From: Pseudomonadota bacterium
GTDB lineage: Bacteria > Pseudomonadota > Gammaproteobacteria > Xanthomonadales > Xanthomonadaceae
NCBI GenBank assembly: GCA_023423675.1
Contig: JAFAFD010000300.1
Span: 1-6,316, forward strand
DNA length: 6,316 nt
Reading direction: 5' to 3'
The translations under genes and the position numbers were made by a program. Shown here piece after piece: positions 1 through 5,702 of this stretch; position 1 is the first letter of the stretch; every line of letters starts with the position of its first letter. The notes below the pieces were generated by a model. It searched no databases. It had not been told where the DNA came from and was given only the letters and a program-made list of their open reading frames with translations.

Positions 1-12
1 GCCCGGCGCTAC
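1..12 (-). repeat. Partial SMAG (GTAG-type REP) repeat cut by the window edge
   Basis: Read on the minus strand, these bases are GTAG followed by CGCCGGGC, the same head and first arm as the element at 2290-2313. The second arm would lie to the left of base 1, so the hairpin itself cannot be verified. A third, similar GTAG element starts at 2981, which makes a chance match less likely. Inference: the sequence left of dinG is an intergenic gap with a REP element. Confidence 0.55.
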
Positions 13-125
13 TGTTGATGGGCTGGCAACGCCGCATCCGCCCTTGCCCGGCGCGTCAATGCAACCCATGACCGCCAACCCCCGACGCCGCTGACCCTGT
101 TCAGCGCCCACGCCTCGGTCCCGGT

Positions 126-151
126 GGCCGGCCATGCGACAATGGCCGGCC
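126..151. promoter_or_regulatory. Perfect 10-bp inverted repeat around the probable dinG -10 box
   Basis: Arms GGCCGGCCAT (126-135) and ATGGCCGGCC (142-151) are exact reverse complements with a 6-base gap. There is no T-run on either side, so it does not look like an intrinsic terminator. It lacks the GTAG head of the SMAG repeats. The gap holds most of a probable -10 hexamer. It could be an operator or a cruciform-prone promoter element; no regulator can be named from the sequence. Confidence 0.6.
135..143 (+). promoter_or_regulatory. Probable extended -10 promoter for dinG
   Basis: TGCGACAAT fits an extended -10 (TGn plus GACAAT, four of six matches to TATAAT) and lies 33 bases before the dinG GTG. 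Transcription would start near 150 and give a leader of about 27 bases. No convincing -35 hexamer is seen about 17 bases upstream, which an extended -10 can tolerate. The rest of 13-125 shows nothing I can assign. Confidence 0.45.
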
Positions 152-176
152 TGATCCAGCCACGGTAGTTCCCGGC

Positions 177-2279
177 GTGACCGAAACCGTCGCCGCCCCG
201 CGCAAGCTCGATGACGCCTTGAAGGACGCGATCCGCAAGGCGTACACGACGCTGCAGGCCAACACCCCCGGCTTCTCCACCCGCCGCTCGCAGAGCCAGA
301 TGATCGGCGTGGTGTCGCGTGCGCTGTCCACCAGTGGCGGCGTCGGCGTGGTCGAGGCACCGACCGGCGTCGGCAAGAGTCTGGGCTACCTCACCGCGGG
401 CGTGCCGATCGCCCTGGCCAGCAAGAAGAAGCTGGTCATCAGCACCGGTACCGTGGGCCTGCAGTCGCAGCTGGTCGAGCGCGACATTCCCAATTTCCTC
501 AAGGCCACCGGCCTGGAAGCGACCGTGGCCCTGGCCAAGGGCCGCACTCGCTACCTGTGCACGCGCAATGCCGCCGAAGCGCAGGGCGAGGGCGCGCAGG
601 GCGGCATGTTCGAGGACGAAGCGCCGCTGTACGACCGGCCGCTGGCGCCCATCGAAATGGATATCGCCAAGCGCCTCTCCGATGCCTTTACCAGCGGCAC
701 CTGGGACGGTGACATCGACAACGCGCCGGAAACCATCAGCCCCGGCCTGCGCAGCCGCATCACCACGCCCGCCTCGGCCTGTGCCGGGCGCCGCTGCGCG
801 TATTCGGCGCAGTGCGCGGTGCTGCGCTCACGCAACACCGTGCGCGATGCGCAGATCGTGGTGACCAACCACGCGCTCCTGCTGTCGGCGCTGTCCATTG
901 GTGACAGCGACAACGGCCAGCCGATGATCGCCGCGCCGTCGGACATGCTGCTGGTGCTGGACGAAGGCCACCACATCGGCAACGTGGCCATCGACCAGGG
1001 CGCGGCCAGCCTGGCCCTGGACGAGATGGCCAAGCGCACCGGCCGCCTGCAGATCCTGATTGCCGGTGCCTACCGCGCGGTCGACAAGGACCGCCTGGGC
1101 AACCTGCTACCGAACGAAGCCATCGACGTGGCCAGCAACGTGGCCAAGCAGCTGCGCGCCTTCCGCGACCACGTTGAAGCGGTGTGGATGCCGGCGCCGG
1201 CCGACGAAGACCCGATGTGGCGCGCCGCCAACGGGCGCCTGCCCGAAGCCTGGCGCGAGCCGATCGAAGCGCTGGCCGACGATACCCGCAGCCTCTACAA
1301 CTGGGCCCACGCCGCCACGGCACAGGTGGCCAAGGGCAAGCCGGACGACGCCGCGCGCGAGCGCCTGCAGCGCAACCTCGGCATGGCGCTGGAAATGATC
1401 GAGCAGCAGTACAACCTGTGGCAGGCCTGGCGGCGCGAGGACAAGGACGGCGCGCCGCCCACCGCGCGCTGGGTCACCGCCACCCGCGACGGCGATCTGG
1501 TGCTGCATGGCTCGCCGGTATCGGCCGCGCACGTGCTGCGCAAGCTGCTGTGGGATCAGGTGGATTCGGTGGTGATGACCTCGGCCACGTTGACCGGCGG
1601 TGGCGATTTCCAGTCGCTGGCCATCGACAACGGCATTCCGCCCGACGCGGAGATGGTCTCGCTGGCCTCGCCGTTCGATCTGCCCAACCAGGCCGAGCTG
1701 ATCGTGCCGAAGTTCCCGGTCACGCCCGATGACCGCGAAGGCCATCCGCGCGAAGTGGCGCGCTACCTCGACCAGGAGCTGGACTGGGCCAAGGGCTCGA
1801 TGGTGCTCTTTACCTCGCGCTGGAAGATGGAAAAGGTGGCCGGCCTGATGTCGGCCGCACGCCGCAAGCAGGTGCTGGTGCAGGGCGACATGTCCAAGAC
1901 CCGGCTGATCGACGAACACCTTCGCCGCGTCGCCGCCGGCGAAGGCTCGGTGCTGTTCGGCCTGAACTCCTTCGGCGAAGGCCTGGACCTGCCCGGCGAA
2001 GCCTGCACCACGGTGGTCATCACCCAGGTGCCGTTCGCGGTGCCGACCGACCCGCAGACCGCCACGCTGAGCGAATGGGTGGAAGCGCGCGGCATGAACG
2101 CCTTCAACCTGATCGCCATCCCGCACGCGCTGCGCACGCTCACCCAGTTCGCCGGCCGCCTGATCCGCACGTCCACGGACACCGGTCGCGTGGTCATCCT
2201 CGATTCGCGGCTGCTGACCCGCCGCTACGGCAAGCGCATCATCGACGCGCTGCCGCCGTTCAAGCGCGTGATCGGCTGA
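177..2279 (+). CDS. dinG: ATP-dependent DNA helicase DinG (XPD-like, iron-sulphur)
   Basis: Superfamily 2 helicase of the XPD/DinG family, 700 aa (E. coli DinG is 716). The family unwinds DNA 5' to 3' with ATP and acts on D-loops, R-loops and forked structures during repair and replication-transcription conflicts. Visible motifs in order: Walker A APTGVGKS (61-68); four cluster cysteines C128, C202, C207 and C213, with the same 74/5/6 spacing I recall for E. coli DinG; DEGH box (262-265); TSATL (468-472); motif V region with NSFGEGLDLPG (597-607); motif VI QFAGRLIRT (657-665). The end, LLTRRYGKRIIDALPPF, also resembles E. coli. There is no N-terminal exonuclease domain of the Firmicutes type. 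The GTG start is chosen because the N-terminus then aligns with E. coli and no later start leaves the full N-terminal region before Walker A. It has no clear Shine-Dalgarno. No LexA-like box is seen in 1-176, although E. coli dinG is SOS-controlled. Confidence 0.96.
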   Translation: MTETVAAPRKLDDALKDAIRKAYTTLQANTPGFSTRRSQSQMIGVVSRALSTSGGVGVVEAPTGVGKSLGYLTAGVPIALASKKKLVISTGTVGLQSQLVERDIPNFLKATGLEATVALAKGRTRYLCTRNAAEAQGEGAQGGMFEDEAPLYDRPLAPIEMDIAKRLSDAFTSGTWDGDIDNAPETISPGLRSRITTPASACAGRRCAYSAQCAVLRSRNTVRDAQIVVTNHALLLSALSIGDSDNGQPMIAAPSDMLLVLDEGHHIGNVAIDQGAASLALDEMAKRTGRLQILIAGAYRAVDKDRLGNLLPNEAIDVASNVAKQLRAFRDHVEAVWMPAPADEDPMWRAANGRLPEAWREPIEALADDTRSLYNWAHAATAQVAKGKPDDAARERLQRNLGMALEMIEQQYNLWQAWRREDKDGAPPTARWVTATRDGDLVLHGSPVSAAHVLRKLLWDQVDSVVMTSATLTGGGDFQSLAIDNGIPPDAEMVSLASPFDLPNQAELIVPKFPVTPDDREGHPREVARYLDQELDWAKGSMVLFTSRWKMEKVAGLMSAARRKQVLVQGDMSKTRLIDEHLRRVAAGEGSVLFGLNSFGEGLDLPGEACTTVVITQVPFAVPTDPQTATLSEWVEARGMNAFNLIAIPHALRTLTQFAGRLIRTSTDTGRVVILDSRLLTRRYGKRIIDALPPFKRVIG

Positions 2280-2289
2280 CGATCAGAAG

Positions 2290-2313
2290 GTAGCGCCGGG
2301 CCATGCCCAGCGG
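2290..2313 (+). repeat. SMAG (GTAG-type REP) repeat between convergent genes
   Basis: GTAG (2290-2293) is followed by arm CGCCGGGC (2294-2301), loop CAT and arm GCCCAGCG (2305-2312). Seven of eight positions pair; C2297 faces A2309. It starts 11 bases after the dinG stop and ends 7 bases before the stop of the minus-strand gene, so it fills the convergent gap. SMAG-type repeats can fold in RNA and may end or protect transcripts; with no T-run, a terminator role is only inference. Confidence 0.8.
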
Positions 2314-2319
2314 AGCGCC

Positions 2320-2931
2320 TCAACCGCCTTCCGGCTTCCGGCAGGCCTGGTTGCCATAGGCGTTGTGGTAATCGCGATCAAAGCAGCGCAGGAAGCCATC
2401 GAGCACATCCAGGTTCGGTGGCCAGGCCACATCCACCTTCTGCCCGCTTGCCGTCGTGAAGTGGTAGCGCCCATCCTTCAGCGCCCCCGCGAATTCCTCC
2501 GGTGTCAGAATCGCGACCAGCGCCGCGCGGGCCTTCTCCAGCGCCGCACGGTCGTGCTGCAGGAAGGCAATCGTGCCGTCCACGTAGGCATTCCAGTAAC
2601 CGGGATCCTTGTCCTTCGGCTTGTAGGTGCGCTGCATCAGTGCAATTGCCTGGGCCGTCTGCCCGAGCTCGGCGCGCAGCTGGCCTTCGTGCCAGATGAT
2701 GGTGGTGTTGCCCGCCGCCTTGGGCAGGGCGCTGTAGGCGGCAAGCAGATCGGCCGCTTCGCGCTGGCAATCACGCTCGGCCAGTGGGCGCCAGCCGCCT
2801 TCCAGATCCTGGTCGAATGCATCCGGTTCCATCGCCAGCATCGCATCGCGGTCGTAGCTGCAGTCCGGCGCCTTCGGTGGTTCGGGTGCGGCACCCAACG
2901 CAGCGGCCAGAGCAAGCGAAAGCAACGTCAT
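2320..2931 (-). CDS. Unrecognised exported protein with TPR-like helices
   Basis: I do not recognise a named family. The 203-aa product begins MTLLSLALAAALGAAPEPPK, which reads as a short signal peptide with a likely cut near residues 14-15, though it lacks the usual early positive charge. Export to the periplasm is therefore probable but not certain. The mature part has four cysteines (C24, C55, C183, C197), enough for two disulphides. Residues 75-103 and 111-140 look like two TPR-type helix pairs (an HEGQLRAELG segment, then WNAYVDGTIAFLQHDRAAL). Residues 152-170 may be a small beta region. The ATG at 2931 is chosen over an in-frame ATG at 3048 because GGAGG sits 5 bases before it, the signal peptide starts there, and the longer form would read through the SMAG repeat. 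It is single-gene, divergent from the 135-aa gene and convergent with dinG. A scaffold or protein-binding role is speculation. Confidence 0.82.
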   Translation of the reverse strand: MTLLSLALAAALGAAPEPPKAPDCSYDRDAMLAMEPDAFDQDLEGGWRPLAERDCQREAADLLAAYSALPKAAGNTTIIWHEGQLRAELGQTAQAIALMQRTYKPKDKDPGYWNAYVDGTIAFLQHDRAALEKARAALVAILTPEEFAGALKDGRYHFTTASGQKVDVAWPPNLDVLDGFLRCFDRDYHNAYGNQACRKPEGG

Positions 2932-2961
2932 CACAACCTCCGTGTCAGTGAGTACCCGGAC

Positions 2962-2970
2962 ACCGTAGCA
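2962..2970 (-). promoter_or_regulatory. Possible extended -10 for the 203-aa exported protein gene
   Basis: On the minus strand, TGCTACGGT (2970 down to 2962) fits TGn plus TACGGT and lies 30 bases before the ATG. It would give a leader of about 20-25 bases that includes GGAGG. No good -35 is seen; that position falls in the SMAG arm. Confidence 0.35.
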
Positions 2971-2980
2971 GATCGCCCGG

Positions 2981-3003
2981 GTAGTGCCGGCCGCTGGCCG
3001 GCA
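2981..3003 (+). repeat. SMAG (GTAG-type REP) repeat in a divergent promoter region
   Basis: GTAG (2981-2984), arm TGCCGGCC (2985-2992), loop GCT, arm GGCCGGCA (2996-3003). The arms are perfectly complementary. It is flanked by a wider pair, GCCCGG (2975-2980) and CCGGGC (3016-3021), that could extend a larger fold. It lies between the probable -10 boxes of two divergent genes, an unusual place for an element often thought to act in RNA. Confidence 0.85.
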
Positions 3004-3021
3004 GATCACCGGCTGCCGGGC

Positions 3022-3027
3022 TAACAT
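3022..3027 (+). promoter_or_regulatory. Possible -10 box for the 135-aa protein gene
   Basis: TAACAT (four of six matches to TATAAT) lies 25 bases before the ATG and would give a leader of roughly 20 bases. It sits in the loop of an imperfect inverted repeat: TGCCGGGC (3014-3021) against GCCCAGGCA (3028-3036), with one bulged A. No -35 is recognised. Confidence 0.3.
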
Positions 3028-3052
3028 GCCCAGGCAGGCAGGGAGCACGCAG

Positions 3053-3460
3053 ATGAAGGTCGAATTGTTTTCCGAGTACTACGATGGCCTGATCCAGGGC
3101 GTGCTGTCTGACGACGGCAGCGTGTTCTACGCGCTCTGCATTCGCGTCGATTTCCCGGATATCAGCCAGGACCGCGTCTACTGGGTTGCACCGATTGATG
3201 ATGCGGAGAACCAGCGGTTGCGCCAATGCCTGGAACAGAGCAAGAAGGCGTTCGATGCGCTGCTCCGTGCAACGTTCCTGCACCGTAACGGCGTGGTACT
3301 GAAGGGTGAGCCGGAGTCCTGGAGTGGCAAGGATCTGCGTTTCGAATCACGCGGCGATGCCCATGCGATGTTTCTCCGCTATCCCTCGCTGGATGTGCTG
3401 GCACGGGTGAGTGCGCGGCACGCATCATCCGCGAGCAAAAAAGGGGACGGAGGGGATTAA
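3053..3460 (+). CDS. Unrecognised small cytosolic protein, 135 aa
   Basis: I do not recognise a family. The protein starts MKVELFSEYYDGLIQGVLSD and has no signal peptide or membrane segment. Residues 1-50 look like beta strands (VFYALCIRV, RVYWVAPI) and 51-76 like one charged helix. W44, W90 and the aromatic run FLRYPSL (107-113) may be conserved core positions. It has two cysteines, C29 and C59. The ATG at 3053 is preferred to the in-frame ATGs at 3026 and 2984 because GGGAG (3041-3045) is 7 bases upstream and the earlier starts fall in the promoter region and SMAG repeat. The last residues KKGDGGD and the TAA stop lie inside the hairpin repeat at 3438-3504, so the native end may have been replaced. 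By eye the base composition is less GC-rich than dinG or ilvD, hinting at an accessory gene. Single-gene unit; function unknown. Confidence 0.75.
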   Translation: MKVELFSEYYDGLIQGVLSDDGSVFYALCIRVDFPDISQDRVYWVAPIDDAENQRLRQCLEQSKKAFDALLRATFLHRNGVVLKGEPESWSGKDLRFESRGDAHAMFLRYPSLDVLARVSARHASSASKKGDGGD

Positions 3461-3504
3461 GTCGTTTGTGCCACAAACTAGTTAATCCCCGCCGTCCCCT
3501 TTTT
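3438..3504. terminator. 67-bp near-perfect hairpin, probable two-way terminator and dispersed repeat
   Basis: Bases 3438-3450 pair with 3492-3504, 3452-3460 with 3482-3490, and 3464-3470 with 3472-3478. Only three internal pairs fail (3451/3491, 3461/3481, 3463/3479) and the tip is C3471. The outer ends are A-runs (3437-3442) and a T-run (3500-3504), so transcripts from either side meet a GC-rich stem followed by U's. This is the pattern of a bidirectional intrinsic terminator between convergent genes. The stem is much longer than a normal terminator, and the segment GGGGACGG beside an A-run resembles dispersed palindromes seen in gammaproteobacteria. Inference: it is a repeat-family member used as a terminator. 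Confidence 0.8.
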
Positions 3505-3505
3505 A

Positions 3506-5344
3506 TCAATCGCCCAGCAGGGCGGTGTTGCGCACAGCGCCCTTGTCGGCGCTGGTCGCCAGCAGGGCGTAGGCCTTCATTGCGCTGGTGACCTTGCGCG
3601 GGCGGGCTTCACGCGGCTTCCAGCCACGCGCATCGGCGTCGGCGCGGCGCTGGGCCAGGGTAGCGTCGTCCAGCAGCAGGTCGATGCGGCGGGCAGGGAT
3701 GTCGATGCGGATACGGTCGCCGTCTTCCACCAGGCCGATGGTGCCGCCGCTGGCGGCTTCTGGCGAGACGTGGCCGATCGACAGGCCTGAGGTGCCGCCG
3801 GAGAACCGCCCGTCGGTCAGCAGCGCGCACTGCTTGCCCAGCCCCTTGGATTTCAGGTAGCTGGTGGGGTAGAGCATTTCCTGCATGCCGGGGCCGCCCT
3901 TCGGGCCTTCGTAGCGGATGACCACGACGTCGCCGGGCTGCACTTTGTCGGCGAGGATGCCGGCCACGGCCGCGTGCTGGCTCTCGAACACGCGCGCGCT
4001 GCCCTCGAACACGTGGATGGACTCGTCCACGCCGGCGGTCTTCACCACGCAGCCATCGACGGCCAGGTTGCCGCGCAGCACGGCCAGGCCGCCTTCGGCG
4101 GAGTAGGCGTGTTCGACGCTGCGGATGCAGCCTTCGGCGCGGTCCACGTCCAGCGTGGGCCAGCGCGTGGCTTGGCTGAAAGCCACCTGGGTGGGAATGC
4201 CGGCCGGGCCGGCACGGAAGAAGTCGTGCACGCTGGATTCGTCGCTGACCGCCACGTCCCAGCGCTCGATGGCATCGGCCAGGGTGCGGCTGTGCACGGT
4301 CGGTACGCGGGTATCCAGCAGGCCGCCACGCGCCAGTTCGCCGAGAATGCCGTACACGCCGCCCGCGCGGTGCACGTCTTCCATGTGGTACTTGGGCGTG
4401 TTCGGCGCCACCTTGCACAGCTGCGGCACGCGCCGCGACAGCGCATCGATGTGGGTCAGGTCGAAGTCCACTTCGGCTTCCTGCGCCGCGGCCAGCAGGT
4501 GCAGGATGGTGTTGGTCGAGCCGCCCATGGCGATGTCCAGGGTCATCGCGTTGGCGAACGCGGCCTGGGTGGCGATGCCACGCGGCAGCGCGCTCTCTTC
4601 TTCGCCACCGTACCAGCGGTGGCACAGCTCGACGATCAGGCGGCCGGCGCGCAGGAACAGCTGCTCGCGGTCGGCGTGGGTGGCCAGGGTCGAGCCGTTG
4701 CCGGGCAGCGACAGGCCCAGCGCTTCGGTCAGGCAGTTCATCGAGTTGGCGGTGAACATGCCCGAGCAGGAACCGCAGGTGGGGCACGCGCTGCGCTCGA
4801 ACTCGGCGACCTTCTCGTCACTGGCGCTCTCGTCGGCGGCGATGACCATCGCATCGACCAGGTCCAGCTTGTGCTCGGACAGCTTGGTCTTGCCGGCCTC
4901 CATCGGGCCGCCGGAGACGAACTCCACCGGGATGTTGAGGCGCAGTGCGGCCATCAGCATGCCGGGGGTGATCTTGTCGCAGTTGGAAATGCACACCAGC
5001 GCGTCGGCGCAGTGCGCGTTGACCATGTACTCGACCGAGTCGGCGATGATCTCGCGGCTGGGCAGCGAGTACAGCATGCCGTCGTGGCCCATGGCGATGC
5101 CGTCGTCGACCGCGATCGTGTTGAATTCCTTGGCGACGCCGCCGACCTTCTCGATCTCGCGCGCGACCAGCTGGCCGAGGTCCTTCAGGTGCACGTGGCC
5201 GGGCACGAACTGAGTGAAGGAGTTGGCGATGGCGATGATCGGCTTGTGGAAGTCGCCATCCTTCATGCCGGTGGCGCGCCACAGGGCGCGGGCGCCGGCC
5301 ATGTTGCGGCCGGCGGGGGAGGTGCGGGAGCGGTATTCAGGCAT
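3506..5344 (-). CDS. ilvD: Dihydroxy-acid dehydratase IlvD
   Basis: Cytosolic enzyme of valine and isoleucine synthesis. It dehydrates 2,3-dihydroxyisovalerate and 2,3-dihydroxy-3-methylvalerate to the 2-oxo acids, also feeding leucine and pantothenate synthesis. The 612 aa align almost end to end with E. coli IlvD (616 aa). Expected active-site residues, by recalled E. coli numbering: D81, C122-D123-K124 (cluster ligand, metal ligand and carbamylated Lys), C193 in CPTCGSC, E489, and S515 in GRFSGGTSG (proton acceptor). The ATG at 5344 is chosen because [20 protein letters not shown] matches the E. coli N-terminus. The frame stays open to an ATG at 5581, but that stretch crosses repeats and has no homologous look. 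No Shine-Dalgarno precedes 5344; the nearest strong one is about 115 bases upstream. The gene stands alone, not in an ilvGMEDA-type operon. Its TGA is one base beyond the hairpin terminator. Confidence 0.97.
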   Translation of the reverse strand: MPEYRSRTSPAGRNMAGARALWRATGMKDGDFHKPIIAIANSFTQFVPGHVHLKDLGQLVAREIEKVGGVAKEFNTIAVDDGIAMGHDGMLYSLPSREIIADSVEYMVNAHCADALVCISNCDKITPGMLMAALRLNIPVEFVSGGPMEAGKTKLSEHKLDLVDAMVIAADESASDEKVAEFERSACPTCGSCSGMFTANSMNCLTEALGLSLPGNGSTLATHADREQLFLRAGRLIVELCHRWYGGEEESALPRGIATQAAFANAMTLDIAMGGSTNTILHLLAAAQEAEVDFDLTHIDALSRRVPQLCKVAPNTPKYHMEDVHRAGGVYGILGELARGGLLDTRVPTVHSRTLADAIERWDVAVSDESSVHDFFRAGPAGIPTQVAFSQATRWPTLDVDRAEGCIRSVEHAYSAEGGLAVLRGNLAVDGCVVKTAGVDESIHVFEGSARVFESQHAAVAGILADKVQPGDVVVIRYEGPKGGPGMQEMLYPTSYLKSKGLGKQCALLTDGRFSGGTSGLSIGHVSPEAASGGTIGLVEDGDRIRIDIPARRIDLLLDDATLAQRRADADARGWKPREARPRKVTSAMKAYALLATSADKGAVRNTALLGD

Positions 5345-5387
5345 GGCTGGCGGAACGGGCGGGCCGTACAACGTGGGGGTCGCTCGA

Positions 5388-5467
5388 TCATGGACAATTT
5401 TTTCGGTTGCTGCTGCAACCACCTTCGCCGCCTGCAGCGGCTTGGTGGTCCACGCATTTCTCCTTAT
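5388..5467 (-). promoter_or_regulatory. Possible ilvD leader: orphan RBS, 21-codon frame, exclusive hairpins
   Basis: On the minus strand AAGGAG (5465-5460) is followed after 6 bases by GTG (5453), opening a 21-codon frame that ends with TGA at 5390-5388. An overlapping ATG at 5457 is only 2 bases from AAGGAG. Two hairpins overlap and cannot form together. One is ACCACC with GGTGGT (5444-5449 and 5418-5423), enclosing GCCGC/GCGGC (5437-5441 and 5427-5431). The other is GGTTGC with GCAACC (5415-5420 and 5405-5410). This resembles attenuator layout. However, the 21-codon peptide lacks Ile, Leu and further Val codons, and no U-run follows the second hairpin. Whether it is transcribed is unknown. 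Confidence 0.3.
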
Positions 5468-5470
5468 CCC

Positions 5471-5507
5471 CGCGCCTTCGGCGCGCCCCCTTGAACAACA
5501 AGGGGGC
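5471..5507. repeat. Two adjoining GC-rich hairpins upstream of ilvD
   Basis: CGCGCC (5471-5476) pairs with GGCGCG (5480-5485) around a TTC loop. GCCCCCTTG (5485-5493) pairs with CAAGGGGGC (5499-5507) around AACAA. The two share base 5485, so they abut directly. A weaker CCTC/GAGG pair follows (5509-5520). None has a following T-run on either strand. They may be the 5' part of the ilvD leader or another repeat family; this cannot be settled from one copy. Confidence 0.6.
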
Positions 5508-5532
5508 TCCTCGCCGGAGGCTTGGCTGCCCC

Positions 5533-5555
5533 CGCCTGGCATGGCCGGGCGCCGC
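5533..5555 (-). repeat. Degenerate SMAG (GTAG-type REP) repeat
   Basis: Arms CGCCTGGC (5533-5540) and GCCGGGCG (5544-5551) pair in all eight positions, counting one G-T wobble, around an ATG loop. On the minus strand the head reads GCGG (5555-5552) instead of GTAG, so the head is eroded. Arm sequence and loop match the element at 2290-2313 in reverse. It lies 6 bases from an intact copy in the same direction. Confidence 0.6.
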
Positions 5556-5561
5556 AGGAGT

Positions 5562-5585
5562 GTGCCAACCAAGGTTGGCACCTAC
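5562..5585 (-). repeat. SMAG (GTAG-type REP) repeat, intact, minus orientation
   Basis: On the minus strand GTAG (5585-5582) is followed by a stem whose arms on the plus strand are GTGCCAACC (5562-5570) and GGTTGGCAC (5573-5581), perfect over nine pairs with AA between. Head plus stem fit the SMAG pattern. The arm sequence belongs to a different subtype from the GCCGGGC elements elsewhere in the window. Confidence 0.85.
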
Positions 5586-5659
5586 CAGGGCGGTGCCCCA
5601 CGAAAATGAAATTCCGTTCATCTTTCCCACTTTGCCGATTCCGGTTGTTGGTGCGGATT

Positions 5660-5668
5660 TGGCATCAT
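5660..5668 (+). promoter_or_regulatory. Possible extended -10 for the ygiB-like gene
   Basis: TGGCATCAT (TGn plus CATCAT) lies 34 bases before the ATG, similar to the -10 spacing proposed for dinG. No -35 is recognised. The remaining bases 5586-5659 are less GC-rich but show nothing else I can assign. Confidence 0.25.
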
Positions 5669-5702
5669 TGGGGGAATTGATCCGATTCCGAGGCATGACG
5701 CC

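Noticed and set aside
3..71. Tail of an upstream gene (PALLLMGWQRRIR..., ending in TGA at 69-71)
   Set aside because: It reads through the half SMAG repeat at 1-12 and is too short to judge, so the region is better explained as intergenic.
1..176. A LexA/SOS box upstream of dinG
   Set aside because: I looked for an E. coli-type CTG-N10-CAG site and the TTA/TACTA-type dyad described for Xanthomonas and saw no convincing match.
1107..2126. A 339-codon minus-strand frame inside dinG
   Set aside because: It is rich in Arg, Gly, His and Ala with no domain pattern and lies wholly opposite conserved DinG motifs, so it is a shadow frame.
5400..5420. Rho-independent terminator: GGTTGC/GCAACC hairpin next to a T-run
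   Set aside because: On the plus strand the T-run comes before the stem, and on the minus strand A's follow it, so neither direction has the stem-then-U order.
3974..5494. A 506-codon open frame on the plus strand, antisense to ilvD
   Set aside because: Its product is low-complexity, rich in Gly, Ala, Val, His and Gln, as expected from the complement of a GC-rich gene. IlvD on the other strand is beyond doubt.
5345..5581. N-terminal extension of IlvD to an ATG at 5581
   Set aside because: That ATG lies in a SMAG repeat, the added 79 residues look like translated repeats, and homology starts exactly at MPEYR (5344).
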